A stretch of DNA of 64,000 nucleotides from the NCBI GenBank assembly GCA_964495075.1, contig CAZBUJ010000003.1, forward strand, positions 102,722 to 166,721, written 5' to 3'. Source of the stretch: JAFGJQ01 sp964495075. GTDB lineage: Bacteria > Planctomycetota > Phycisphaerae > UBA1845. Below are positions 36,881 through 44,743 of the stretch, in pieces; position 1 is the first letter of the stretch, and each line of letters begins with the position of its first letter. Made by a program: the position numbers and the translations under genes. The notes below the pieces were generated by a model. It was not told the DNA's origin, searched no databases, and saw only the letters and a program-made list of their open reading frames with translations.

Positions 36881-37756
36881 ATGCAAAACCCCCAATCCAA
36901 GGTCATCCTGCTGACCGGCTGCAGCACGGGGATCGGACTGGCCGCGACCAAACGGCTCGCCAGACGCGGCCATACCGTTTACGCCACCGCCCGCCGCCCG
37001 GATTCAATTGACCAGCTGCGGCAATGGGCCGCCGGAGCAGGGGACAACGTCCGCGTCGCCCGGCTCGATGTGACCGAGCCACAGACCGGACGCGAGGCGG
37101 TGGCTCGGGTGCTGGATGAGTCCGGCCGACTCGATGTGCTGGTCAACAACGCCGGCTACGGACAGCCCGGGGCCATCGAGGACGTCACACTCGAGCAATT
37201 GCACCACCAGTTCGACGTCAATCTGTACGGCCTCATCGCGCTGACGCAGGCCGCCCTGCCGGCCATGCGGGCCGCGGGAAGCGGCCGAATCATCAACGTG
37301 TCCAGCGTGGTGGCCCACGTCGCCGTGCCCTTCATGGGGGCCTATGCAGCGACCAAGCACGCCCTCGACGCCGTGTCGAACGCGTTGCGGCGGGAAATCC
37401 GGCCTTGGGGAATCGACGTGGTACTGGTGGAGCCGGGCCCGATCAGGACCGAGTTCCGGGCCAACGCACTCAAAAGCACCGCGGTCGATAACGCGGAAAC
37501 CTCCCCGTATGCCGCTGCGTACCGGGTGCTGACCGAAAGCACCGCCTCCGCCCATGAGCACGGGTCGGCCGACCCTGACGACGTGGCCATCGCGATCCAG
37601 CGGGCGGTGGAGTCTCGTCGGCCCAAAACGCGGTACACGGTGACGGCAATCGCCCGGTGGACGCCGTACCTCGTCTTCCTCCTGGGCGATCGCCTTACCG
37701 ATCGCCTGCTGCTCCGTCCGTACCGGAAGCTGAAACCGCAGATCACGAGATTCTGA
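36881..37756 (+). CDS. Short-chain dehydrogenase/reductase
   Basis: 291 residues from ATG 36881. Classical SDR: nucleotide-binding TGCSTGIG near the N-terminus, NNAGYG, the Ser of INVSSVVA, and catalytic YAATK. The C-terminal 60 residues (RWTPYLVFLLGDRLTDRLLL) are extended and basic as in retinol-dehydrogenase-like members, possibly membrane-associated. NAD(P)-dependent oxidoreduction; substrate unknown. Confidence 0.9.
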   Translation: MQNPQSKVILLTGCSTGIGLAATKRLARRGHTVYATARRPDSIDQLRQWAAGAGDNVRVARLDVTEPQTGREAVARVLDESGRLDVLVNNAGYGQPGAIEDVTLEQLHHQFDVNLYGLIALTQAALPAMRAAGSGRIINVSSVVAHVAVPFMGAYAATKHALDAVSNALRREIRPWGIDVVLVEPGPIRTEFRANALKSTAVDNAETSPYAAAYRVLTESTASAHEHGSADPDDVAIAIQRAVESRRPKTRYTVTAIARWTPYLVFLLGDRLTDRLLLRPYRKLKPQITRF

Positions 37757-37944
37757 CGCCCGCTAGTCCGGCGAGTCCGCGTTCAGCGTCAGCTCAAGCC
37801 GGTTCAATGCGGGCCTGTCCATCGGGTTGGCGCTTCGCCGTCAGTCCACGCGTGACGACCAGCGGCCAACGCCAGCGCGCGGCCGCCACCTGATCGGGAG
37901 CCGCCCGACGTTTCGGATCGCCGGGCGCTTTCGAATGGGCGCAC

Positions 37945-38314
37945 GGAAAGGGGCAGTGTTTGTGCTCTCTCAGGCCAAACACTGCCCCTCTTCCCAGGCT
38001 TGGTGACTGTTTGCGGTGCGCTGGGGTACGACGTCTGACGTCGCGGCTCTCTCTCTCGTGCCTCTCTCTCTCCTTTGTGGACTCTCTCTCGCGTTCGACT
38101 GGTGCTCTCTCCTTCACCAGCCGTGGGTTTTGGCTCTCTCTGCTCTCGGAGGATAGGAAGCCTGCGCTTCCTCGGATGAAGATCGCGCACCGTCACCAGC
38201 TATGCAATCAAGCCCCAAGGCTCGGTTACACACGAACACCCAGTTTTCATAATCAGGGGTACTCTCTCTCGCAGGCGTGTGCTCTCTCTTTCGCCTTGCT
38301 ATACCCCGATTCAA
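37945..38314 (-). ncRNA. candidate structured RNA with eight GAGAGAG tracts
   Basis: Minus-strand unit of about 370 nt from a predicted start near 38314 to a terminal hairpin. Eight tracts of 7-11 nt alternating GA lie (plus coordinates) at 38282-38288, 38262-38270, 38134-38140, 38105-38111, 38082-38090, 38062-38072, 38047-38057 and 37965-37971. Helices: GGGGTA/TACCCC (38256-38261 with 38302-38307) enclosing AGGCG/CGCCT (38273-38277 with 38292-38296); 7-bp 38155-38172; CTGGTG/CACCAG 38099-38120 with loop AAGGAGAGAG; CGACGT/ACGTCG 38029-38043; 12-bp 37950-37988. No CUCUC occurs in the transcript, so all tracts should be single-stranded. No family recognised. Confidence 0.6.
37950..37988 (-). 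terminator. 12-bp hairpin ending the candidate RNA
   Basis: GGGGCAGTGTTT (37977-37988 on the minus strand) pairs perfectly with AAACACTGCCCC (37950-37961). The 15-nt loop contains GAGAGAG. Followed on the minus strand by TTTCC, so the U tract is short; termination efficiency is uncertain. Confidence 0.55.
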
Positions 38315-38320
38315 CACAAT

Positions 38321-38349
38321 ATTATAGGAGCTCTTTGACCATGGATCAA
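38321..38349 (-). promoter_or_regulatory. sigma70-type promoter of the candidate RNA
   Basis: Minus strand: TTGATC (38349-38344), exactly 17-bp spacer, perfect TATAAT (38326-38321). This is the best promoter match I found in the window and sits in an AT-rich patch unlike the surroundings. Start site expected near 38314. Confidence 0.65.
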
Positions 38350-38646
38350 GGCCACCGCGGCAATATTCAGAAGAATTTTGTCAATCCTGGCGCACGTAAG
38401 GGTATACCCTCACGCAACCGCGCCAAAAAACACCAGATAGAAAGCCGGGACCGCCCCGCGGCTTCTCCCCTCTGCCTGACCCGTCTCATCGGACGACGCA
38501 TCCCATGTCGCGGCCGACGGCCCGCTTGCGAGAACCGAACCCGCCACGTAATTTGACCTGGACCACCGCGAGGCCTGACCAGAATCGGCCCGCGCCGTGA
38601 ACCGGCGAGGGACGTCCTTCGATCAACGCAGCTCTCGAGGAGATGA

Positions 38647-39276
38647 ATGATGCGTGGCACGGCGATGATCGTTTGCCTGGGGGCGGCCGGTTGTGCCGGA
38701 CCCTTGACACAACCGCTGGTGTGGCGGTTGGACCTCGAGCGGCAGGCCAAGGTCAACGAGGTCTGGGAGGACATGTTCGCCACGCCCGATCGGCTCGACC
38801 GCACACTGCTGCTCGACGTGTTGCTGGTCAGTCGGCTCTTCCAACGCGGTGTGGACCACCTGCACATGGTCAGCGAGAAGCAGGTCGGCGACGGGCTGGT
38901 GGTCATGGTGGTTCAATTCGACCGCGAGGTGCCCGAGAATGACTCCTTCACTGTAACCTACCTGGACCCGGACGGGATGGAGGTCCGGCAGGAGTGCTTC
39001 ACTCGCGACGAAGTGGTCGACCGGATGGAGTTCCTCTTCACGCCGATCGAACTCATCGCTGCCCGCGACTCGGATGGGCAGCCCATCGATGGACACGGCA
39101 TCGACGGCGACTCGCTCGATACAACGAGTCCCGATCGATGCGCGAAGCTGGAACGCCGATACGAGGAGTGGGAGCAGCGACGCGAGGAGCGCAAGGCCCG
39201 GATGGCGGAAATCAAAGCCATCGTGGCCCCGCTAAAGGCGATACCCGACCCCGAGCACGGCTCGCCCCGCCCGTGA
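38647..39276 (+). CDS. Hypothetical lipoprotein
   Basis: 209 residues (208 if the second ATG at 38650 is used); GAGGAG at 38636-38641 supports the start. Very short signal RGTAMIVCLGAAGC with lipobox. The body holds VNEVWEDMFATPDRLDR, a beta strand LVVMVVQFDREVPEND, and a highly charged helix at the C-terminus (RRYEEWEQRREERKARMAE) that could be a coiled coil. No family recognised. Confidence 0.7.
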   Translation: MMRGTAMIVCLGAAGCAGPLTQPLVWRLDLERQAKVNEVWEDMFATPDRLDRTLLLDVLLVSRLFQRGVDHLHMVSEKQVGDGLVVMVVQFDREVPENDSFTVTYLDPDGMEVRQECFTRDEVVDRMEFLFTPIELIAARDSDGQPIDGHGIDGDSLDTTSPDRCAKLERRYEEWEQRREERKARMAEIKAIVAPLKAIPDPEHGSPRP

Positions 39277-39374
39277 CGGGCGCCCGTCACGAACGGACCG
39301 ACGAGGATCGACCGAGGTCCACTGGCCAAGGTGGTTGGCGACGTGCCTCAGCCAGGATGGGCCAGCCGCGGCGT
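39277..39374. other. spacer between lipoprotein and repeat element
   Basis: Short non-coding spacer leading into repeat copy B. The stretch 39485-39737 between that repeat and tRNA-Gly is likewise non-coding; TATACT at 39649-39654 could be a -10 box for the tRNA but no good -35 accompanies it. Confidence 0.4.
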
Positions 39375-39484
39375 ATCATTGATCTTTGAATGGACAATAC
39401 AACACCGGCGTCACGTCCGGGCCACGGTTCTTAGGGCTCTTCAACGGTCCGGCCCGTTGCATTGGCCAATCAATCCTCAATGAT
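39375..39484. repeat. MITE-like inverted-repeat element, copy B
   Basis: Opposite orientation to copy A (3413-3540), about 85% identical over the inner 105 bp, sharing for example GATCTTTGAATGGACAATAC and GTCACGTCCGGGCC. Ends form their own inverted repeat (ATCATTG at 39375-39381 with CAATGAT at 39478-39484). The outermost arms differ from copy A yet remain self-complementary. Confidence 0.75.
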
Positions 39485-39737
39485 TGAGGCGGGCTGGCCG
39501 ACGTCCATCGGCCGAGGTGGATTGGCCGGTACATGCCCAATCGCCACTTCCGAAGGGCGTTGCGCGTTGGCGTACGCGTGGGAAGTGGTGAGGTGGTCGG
39601 TTTCGGCGGCTTTTGGCCTCGCATCTTCCGGCGCGTCGCGATCTGAGTTATACTCTCCGGGGGCGATCACGGTCCCGTGTCGGGTTCACGCCGAGTTGGA
39701 GTACGCGGAAACCCGGCGTCGGTGTGAAAGTCCTCAT

Positions 39738-39810
39738 GCGGGTGTAGCTCAATTGGTAGAGCATCAGCCTTCCAAGCTGAATGTTGAGGGTTCGAGTCCC
39801 TTCGCCCGCT
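39738..39810 (+). tRNA. tRNA-Gly (anticodon TCC)
   Basis: 73-nt cloverleaf: acceptor GCGGGTG/CGCCCGC, D stem GCTC/GAGC, anticodon stem TCAGC/GCTGA with loop CTTCCAA (anticodon TCC, reads GGA), variable ATGTT, T stem GAGGG/CCCTT around TTCGAGT, discriminator T as in bacterial tRNA-Gly. CCA not encoded. It is the insertion target of the island to its right. Confidence 0.95.
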
Positions 39811-39817
39811 GTTTTGA
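39767..39817 (+). repeat. attachment-site repeat 1 (3' end of tRNA-Gly)
   Basis: 51-bp block from the anticodon stem to GTTTTGA downstream of the tRNA. Repeated at 47422-47472 with two substitutions and at 55112-55157. This is the expected left boundary (attL) of a tyrosine-recombinase island. Confidence 0.8.
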
Positions 39818-39914
39818 TCACCCCCGCAATGCCTCGCACAATCGCGCACTTCTTCGCTGTAATCAAGGACTTATAAGAAACGTCCGGTGGGAAATCACAG
39901 AGAACTGAGTCGCG

Positions 39915-39968
39915 CTGTTTCGTGTGGCTTCGCACTGTTTCGTGTGCCTACTGCGGAGTCTACTGCGG
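39915..39968. repeat. short direct repeats between tRNA-Gly and integrase
   Basis: CTGTTTCGTGTG occurs at 39915-39926 and 39935-39946; CTACTGCGG occurs at 39948-39956 and 39960-39968, the latter overlapping the integrase stop. Pairs of short direct repeats flanking a core site are what integrase arm-binding sites look like. Confidence 0.45.
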
Positions 39969-41231
39969 GCGCTCCGGGTGGGGCGTAACGTCTTCTGTGC
40001 CCGTGGCTTTCAGGGTTTTCGCACCGCCCTTGTTGATCGTCGGAACCTGCTCGATGGCCGCTGCCGTGTCGGTCAGACCGAGTACCGTGTAGTGCTTCAA
40101 CGTGGTTCGATAGTCGGCGTGCCGCATGATCCGCTGGGCGATCTGGGGGGCAATCCCCTGCCGGGCGAGGCTTGTGCCCAGCGTCGTCCGGAGAGCGTGC
40201 AGGTCGACCACTCGACCCTCGTCGTCCGTCGCCACGATGCGCGTCTTGGGATGCCGTCGCTTCCCCCTGCCGATCATGATGGGCTCGCCGTTGGCGTCTT
40301 TGACGACTTCCTTCCGGGCCAGGCCTGCCCGCAGGAAGTCCTTTTGCCGCGTCTGGGCCGTGACCGCTTGCGGGAAGACTCGGGCAGTCGGCAAGCCGGG
40401 GAAGTCCTGCCGGTGTCGCGTGAGCGCCTCGGCCAGTTGCGGGTGCATGGGAATGACGTCCTCGCGCTTGGCCTTACCGTCGCGGATCGTGATTGTGCCG
40501 GCCTCAATGTCCACGTCGCCCCACGTGAGTCGCTTCAGATCCCCCAATCGCAGCCCGGCCAGCACTGCTGCGAGATACCACGCTTTCCGGCCTCGATCCT
40601 CCGCCACGGCCAGCAACCGCGACAGTTCCTCATCGGTGAGCGGGCGGCGCACACGCCGGCGGTCCGCTGATTCGTCCAGCTTCGGAACGACGGTCAAAAC
40701 GTTCGCGTCCGCGCGCCCGGTCTTCACGCACCAACTCATGAACGCAACGGCGATTTGCCGGGCGAAGTTGGCCGTCCTCGCAGACAGGCCTCGTTCACGA
40801 ATCCCCCGCAAGTAGCTTTCGAGCGCGTCGGCGGTCAGTTCACTCAATCGAGTGATGCCGGCCGCTTCGGTCATCCAGGTCAAATGGCGCTCTTTCTGGA
40901 CGACGTGCCGGGCATCGTGACCCGCATGGCGACAGTGCGCCACGTAGTCCTTGACATGCTGCGCGAGCGGTTTGCGTCCCTGCTCTACGATTCGCTCCGT
41001 CCGGACATCCACCAGCCCGGCACGCCGTTCGGCAACCTTGTCCAGGATGTCGGCAAGTATCCGCTCGGCGGTCCGTTTGTCGGACGTCCGACTGCTGCGC
41101 TCGCGTCGTTTACCCTCGGCATCGTATCACTGCATGATCCAAGGGGCTCCCGGCTTTACCGGAGCACGCTTAAATACGCTGCCGCTTCCGTTGCCGCGTG
41201 TCCTGCCCTTCCGTTTCCCTTGCTTCGCCAT
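39960..41231 (-). pseudogene. Tyrosine-recombinase integrase A with nonsense codon
   Basis: Frame begins at ATG 41231 (MAKQGKRKGRTRGNGSGSVF), 4 nt after the XRE stop, and runs to 39960, but codon 35 is TGA (41129-41127) where the sister gene at 61073-62311 has TGG. Past this the frame is intact: SAM-like core-binding domain, Arg in AVLAGLRLGDLKRL, H-x-x-R in HALRTTLGTSLARQG, RHADYRTTLKHY with the nucleophilic Tyr. Restart at GTG 41012 would give a 350-residue protein lacking the arm-binding N-terminus. Catalytically the remainder looks complete, so it may be leaky rather than dead. Confidence 0.8.
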
Positions 41232-41235
41232 CGGC

Positions 41236-41439
41236 TCACCTGCCTTTCTGCGTTCGTCGCCTCTCGACCAGTTCCAGCCCCAGCGCCCGTGCCAGCTTGG
41301 CCGCCGACGCGAGCGCGAGGGACCGTCCATTTACAAACCCGTGTAGGGACGCATAGTGCAACCCTGCGGCGTCAGCCAGGGCCTTGATCGACAAGCCACT
41401 CGCCTTCGCCTTGTGTCTAAGCTGGGCTTCAATGTCCAT
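41236..41439 (-). CDS. XRE-type HTH protein of module A
   Basis: 67 residues. Single helix-turn-helix domain: AKASGLSIKALADAAGLHYA then SLHGFVNGRSLALASAAKL, the form seen in small Xre/Cro regulators and antitoxins. Ends 4 nt before the integrase start. About 75% identical to the protein at 62316-62522. Probably represses the module through the GATATC sites just upstream. Confidence 0.8.
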   Translation of the reverse strand: MDIEAQLRHKAKASGLSIKALADAAGLHYASLHGFVNGRSLALASAAKLARALGLELVERRRTQKGR

Positions 41440-41453
41440 GGTTGCCGTCTCCG

Positions 41454-41495
41454 GATATCACCCGTTTGATACAAGGATATCACACGAACGATATC
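41454..41495 (-). promoter_or_regulatory. GATATC operator cluster A
   Basis: Three GATATC palindromes at 41454, 41476 and 41490, immediately upstream of the XRE start. The central GGATATCACACGA is conserved upstream of the second XRE gene (62558-62570), suggesting autoregulation by the XRE protein. Confidence 0.5.
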
Positions 41496-41543
41496 GAGGC
41501 AAATCGACCGGGTGGATTCAGCCGCGGGAGCGGCCCGGGCCAT

Positions 41544-41834
41544 CTACCCGGCGGCGCCGTTACCACTGGTCCGCTTGCTGCACTGCTTGGCGAGCCAAGC
41601 CTTCAGTTCCGCCACCGGATACAAGACGGCAGACCCGAGTCGGAAGTGGGGAATCTCGCCAGCCTGTGTCATGGCCCAAAGATGCCGCTCCGAAATAGAC
41701 AGCATCCGGGCGGCCTGCGGCCGGCGCACAGCCAGACGACCATTGTTGTTTTTCACGTTCTGGTCATCACTAGAATTCGCAGTCTTTCGCAAATCTGACA
41801 CGGCAATACTCCAAACCTGGGAACATCGCGCCAT
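41544..41834 (-). CDS. AlpA/excisionase-family protein A
   Basis: 96 residues. Residues 32-88 form a winged-helix MerR-like/AlpA domain: VRRPQAARMLSISERHLWAM then TQAGEIPHFRLGSAVLYPVAELKAWL. Such small proteins act as excisionases or regulators of island genes. ATG overlaps the stop of the upstream gene (TAATG), showing translational coupling. A paralogue lies at 62763-63017. Confidence 0.82.
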   Translation of the reverse strand: MARCSQVWSIAVSDLRKTANSSDDQNVKNNNGRLAVRRPQAARMLSISERHLWAMTQAGEIPHFRLGSAVLYPVAELKAWLAKQCSKRTSGNGAAG

Positions 41835-42520
41835 TACTGCGCGGGCGCGCTGTCGTTCAACAAACCTAACTCACTTGCAATCACCCGTCGCAGCAACTCG
41901 CTACTCGGTGCGTCGCCAATGGCTGTGAGGGCTTCGATAGCTTGCGTGCGCCGCTTGAATTCGCGGCTCATCAGTGCACTAAGCGTGCGGCACGCGCTTG
42001 CTGTTTCGCGGGTGGTGGCTGTCGAGTCACACAGGACTCGCGTTAAGCCCTCCAGCAGTGCTTCCCACGCGCCTTGGGGGTCCGGTATATGCGCGACTCG
42101 ATCCAGCAGGACATGGACCCTATGAGGCTTGCGGCGGTCCGCCGTCTCTGGCGGGTGGCCCCATTCGGCCACCGCAGCCCGGTAGGCCGCCATCAGAAAC
42201 TCGTTGAATCGGGCCGCCTCGGCCTCGTCTCGAATCTGCGACCGATGAAGGTACTTCGTCCGCCCGTCACGGGCGCGAACCGTGTGGCTCGGAGCCGCAA
42301 TGAAAGGCTCACCGTCCGCGCGCACGATTCGATAGGTCATGTCCAACGGGCCAAAACAGACACGAAGCTCCCCGAGCATCCCTCGCGGCTTGTCGGGAAA
42401 GAGCTTTATGGCGACAATCTCAACGCGGGTCCCTCCGATCTCGGTCACGTAATGTGTGTCTTTTGGCAGCCTGAGGTTTCGTTTCGGGGTCAATGGCTCG
42501 GATTTGGGGGTCTGCGCCAT
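41834..42520 (-). CDS. Hypothetical island protein
   Basis: 228 residues from ATG 42520 (MAQTPKSEPLTPKR), 1 nt after the stop of the gene upstream; an earlier start at 42547 is possible. Beta-rich middle (LRVCFGPLDMTYRIVRADGE) and a helical C-terminal half with many Ala/Arg (EAAARFNEFLMAAYRAAVAE). No family recognised. Middle gene of the 42956-to-integrase operon. Confidence 0.65.
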   Translation of the reverse strand: MAQTPKSEPLTPKRNLRLPKDTHYVTEIGGTRVEIVAIKLFPDKPRGMLGELRVCFGPLDMTYRIVRADGEPFIAAPSHTVRARDGRTKYLHRSQIRDEAEAARFNEFLMAAYRAAVAEWGHPPETADRRKPHRVHVLLDRVAHIPDPQGAWEALLEGLTRVLCDSTATTRETASACRTLSALMSREFKRRTQAIEALTAIGDAPSSELLRRVIASELGLLNDSAPAQ

Positions 42521-42521
42521 G

Positions 42522-42956
42522 TCAAGCCACCCTTCCCCTGGCCCCATGCCGGCCAGCCAGGATTACCTCGACATTCACGCGCAGACCGTCGTCTGCCAGG
42601 TCGACAAGCCCAGCCGCCGCCAACTGTCGGATGGCACGCCGCAATTCCGTCTTGGTCATGGCCAGCAAGCGGTCCCTGTCGTCGGCCGACAAGCCGAGAT
42701 GACGACGGCAGCCCTTTGTCTGCCGCGTCAGGAGGGCCACAAGCACCAGCTTGGCCAATTCGTCCAGCATATCGGCCTGGTCGCCAAGCAAGTGCTCAAG
42801 TTCCGCTAGGCTGATTCCACCAGCGTCGTCCGTAAGGGTGTCGAATGAGGCTTCATCGACCTCGGCAGGGTCCGGGATTCTGGCCCGTACGGCCGGCATC
42901 TGCGCGGCAACATCATCGTCGGTCACCCATGAATCAAGCGCGGGCGTGAAGGGCAA
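42522..42956 (-). CDS. Hypothetical island protein, winged-helix-like
   Basis: 144 residues. The C-terminal half (LSADDRDRLLAMTKTELRRA and IRQLAAAGLVDLADDGLRVN) reads as a winged helix with a wing strand, so possibly DNA-binding. N-terminal half is acidic. First gene of the minus-strand run that ends with the integrase; the region before it carries repeats that may serve as an origin. Confidence 0.6.
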   Translation of the reverse strand: MPFTPALDSWVTDDDVAAQMPAVRARIPDPAEVDEASFDTLTDDAGGISLAELEHLLGDQADMLDELAKLVLVALLTRQTKGCRRHLGLSADDRDRLLAMTKTELRRAIRQLAAAGLVDLADDGLRVNVEVILAGRHGARGRVA

Positions 42957-43314
42957 GCCGTTGGTTGCCTCGATCCGGTCAAGCGCCAGACGAACGCTTC
43001 AGTGCCACGGTGTGCATTCTGATCTTTTCATTATGCGAGTCATCTCCGAAATGTGGTTTAGGTGTGCCGTCCCGCCATGCGGCGAAAATCAGTCGGCGGG
43101 TTGTGAGTGGCAGCCTGGGAACGGCTGCCGGAAGAATTCGGGTTGGTCCACAGTGAGGTTCAGCCAACTCCCAACTACCCCCTTGGGGGTAGTGACATGA
43201 GCCACACTGATCCGATCGGGCTCACAAGCAGCGCCAGTGTGGATCAATCAGGTCGGGGAAAAACCGTGTTTTGACCCCGTCAACCAGTGTGGGTCATTTA
43301 CACCCCCCCAGGGG
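42957..43314. other. repeat-bearing intergenic region, candidate origin or control site
   Basis: Holds a perfect 20-bp inverted repeat ACTACCCCC-TT-GGGGGTAGT (43174-43193) and CAGTGTGG iteron-like repeats at 43235, 43285 and, just inside the neighbouring frame, 43337 (spacings 50 and 52), plus an inverted copy at 43202-43209. No gene seen. Confidence 0.5.
43174..43193. repeat. perfect 20-bp inverted repeat
   Basis: ACTACCCCC (43174-43182) and GGGGGTAGT (43185-43193) separated by TT. Could be a protein-binding palindrome or hairpin next to the iteron-like repeats. Confidence 0.7.
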
Positions 43315-43347
43315 TCAGGGACTCAGAAGCGCCTCACAGTGTGGATC
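43202..43347. repeat. iteron-like CAGTGTGG(A/G)TCA repeats
   Basis: Direct copies at 43235-43245, 43285-43295 and 43337-43347, and an inverted partial copy at 43202-43209. Regular 50-52-bp spacing, roughly five helical turns. They lie beside a replication-type ATPase remnant. Confidence 0.55.
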
Positions 43348-43932
43348 ATCGTTGCCCCCCACTGACGCGGTGTCTTGAACGCCACTGCGGTCCGGAATGT
43401 ACAAGAGGTGCTTTCCGCCGAAGCCGTCAGGCGTTGATTTCACCCCGACCTGTCTCCTGGCCCGCTTAAGCGTTGCCTCACTGATTCCGGCCTCGTCGGC
43501 TTCGGCGTACAGGTCGTCGTAAGGTCTGGGGCCGTCACGGAGATTGGCAAGCAACCAATGGCTGGCACGATCTACCTTCCGCTCGCTCCGATGACCTGAC
43601 ATACGGGGCTTGGCAAGTGCGTCATCAGCGGTGAGTGAGACTTCGGTGTCAGTGCATTCCGCAACGCCCACTCCGTCCCTATCCACAATCCGATAGGCAA
43701 TACCGGGCTGCCTTGCCATGTAGTTGCATTTCGTTGGTACCATAACGTATTGCGTGGGATCGTCTGGATGTTCCGCGAACAGCCACGACGACCGGCATGT
43801 ATTCTGGAATCCTACAGCGCCAAGCGTCCTGCGCGTGGCGCCTAACTGTTCCTTTTTGTTGAGGTGCGCAACAATCACAACCGCCAGGGCGTGTTTTCGG
43901 GCGAGGGCGTTTAGGTGGCCAATCATCCTCAC
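43315..43932 (-). pseudogene. RepA-like/AAA ATPase, C-terminal remnant
   Basis: 205 codons. The start reads RMIGHLNALARKHALAVVIV followed by AHLNKKEQLGATRRTLGAVG and FQNTCRSSWLFAEHPDD, the part after Walker B in RecA-fold ATPases carried with primases in mobile elements (RepA/AAA_25 type). The Walker A and B regions are missing: the frame is interrupted by the zinc-ribbon membrane gene. The C-terminus has a winged-helix-like SEATLKRARRQVGVKS. Expected full length is about 350-700 residues, so this is a 5'-truncated fragment. Confidence 0.65.
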
Positions 43933-44434
43933 GTGGGCTCCTCTCGTGCGTCGCCCGCCCGCATTCCGGGCACACGCCAGACTCGTTTCCCATCAGGCTG
44001 TAACCGCACGATTGACAATGCCCCATCGGCGGGGGGCGGTCCCGGCGCAACAGGACGGCCGTGGGGATGGCTGCTGCCATGAGAATCAACCAGTATGGCA
44101 ACCAGACCCATCGCCAATGGGGGCCGGACGCGACGCGCGGCCAGCGGAATCCGGGACGCTGATGCCAGCGAACTCCCCGCACCAGGTAGACGTCGCACTT
44201 GCCGCGCCCATCCCAGTCGGAGTAATAGTCGCGGGTTGACCCAAAGCCCGGGAGATAAGCCCAGTCGATCCCAACGTACCCGATCTTGCTCTCCACCCGG
44301 CATGCCCAATCATTGATGGTCCATACGATGATTACCTGGAAGAACATGCTGGTCACCCACGCGATCATGACCAGCGTGGAAGCGGCAAGGCCTGCCCTTT
44401 TCAGGAACCGTCGTGTTCGCGAGCACCGTCGCAT
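43679..44434 (-). CDS. Membrane protein with C-terminal zinc ribbon
   Basis: 251 codons from ATG 44434. Two hydrophobic helices (LAASTLVMIAWVTSMFFQVIIV and WLPYWLILMAAAIPTAVLL) flank an extracytoplasmic part with WDGRGKCDVYLVRGVRW. A zinc ribbon follows: GHCQSCGYSLMGNESGVCPECG, a family common in Phycisphaerae. The natural end is expected shortly after that ribbon (about 43940); the remaining 85 codons read out of frame through the ATPase fragment, so the gene was probably truncated or joined there. Function unknown. Confidence 0.72.
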   Translation of the reverse strand: MRRCSRTRRFLKRAGLAASTLVMIAWVTSMFFQVIIVWTINDWACRVESKIGYVGIDWAYLPGFGSTRDYYSDWDGRGKCDVYLVRGVRWHQRPGFRWPRVASGPHWRWVWLPYWLILMAAAIPTAVLLRRDRPPPMGHCQSCGYSLMGNESGVCPECGRATHERSPREDDWPPKRPRPKTRPGGCDCCAPQQKGTVRRHAQDAWRCRIPEYMPVVVAVRGTSRRSHAIRYGTNEMQLHGKAARYCLSDCG

Positions 44435-44743
44435 ACGAGCATTATACCACAAGCTGACGGTGCAGTGCTTGCCATCGCGGACCCGACGGGCCGCGCGCGG
44501 ATGCGTACTGGGCCCGCGGTGGGAGTTGGGTTCGGTTTCGGTCAGGACTCGGCTCGGCCACCGGCCCGGCCAAGGTCGCGCTGTCGGGCTACAAAGCGCC
44601 CGCGGGCCGGGCATGGCTGCCCAAGAGCCGCTCAGCGTGCGCGGTGGCATGTGTCGGCACCCGCTTGTGGTCGGATCGTCATGGGCGCCGCTCTGGCACT
44701 CATATTGCCGTCCGCGCGGCCGCCACGGCGATGTTGCGGGTTC
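44435..44743. other. intergenic region
   Basis: About 310 bases between the start of the zinc-ribbon gene and the end of the HAF-repeat gene. Nothing recognised apart from the expected minus-strand promoter region (AT-rich TATACCAC near 44444). Confidence 0.4.

Noticed and set aside
37794..38196. Glu/Arg-rich frames across the GA tracts (ERERESTKERERHERE)
   Set aside because: Low-complexity translation of GAGAGA repeats with no ribosome site; the RNA explanation fits better.
38341..38556. 71-codon plus-strand frame starting MDQGHRGNIQ
   Set aside because: A TAGGAG lies upstream, but the frame overlaps the strong minus-strand promoter and lacks homology cues.
37757..38640. CRISPR array because of repeated CTCTCTC units
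   Set aside because: Units are simple dinucleotide tracts with irregular spacing and no constant spacers or cas genes.
39462..39908. 148-codon frame across tRNA-Gly (GVAQLVEHQPSKL...)
   Set aside because: Translation through a tRNA gene gives this familiar artefact; the tRNA cloverleaf explains the sequence.
41127..41129. Alternative genetic code (TGA = Trp) to rescue integrase A
   Set aside because: prfB keeps its in-frame TGA frameshift site, many genes end in TGA, and the sister integrase has TGG here.
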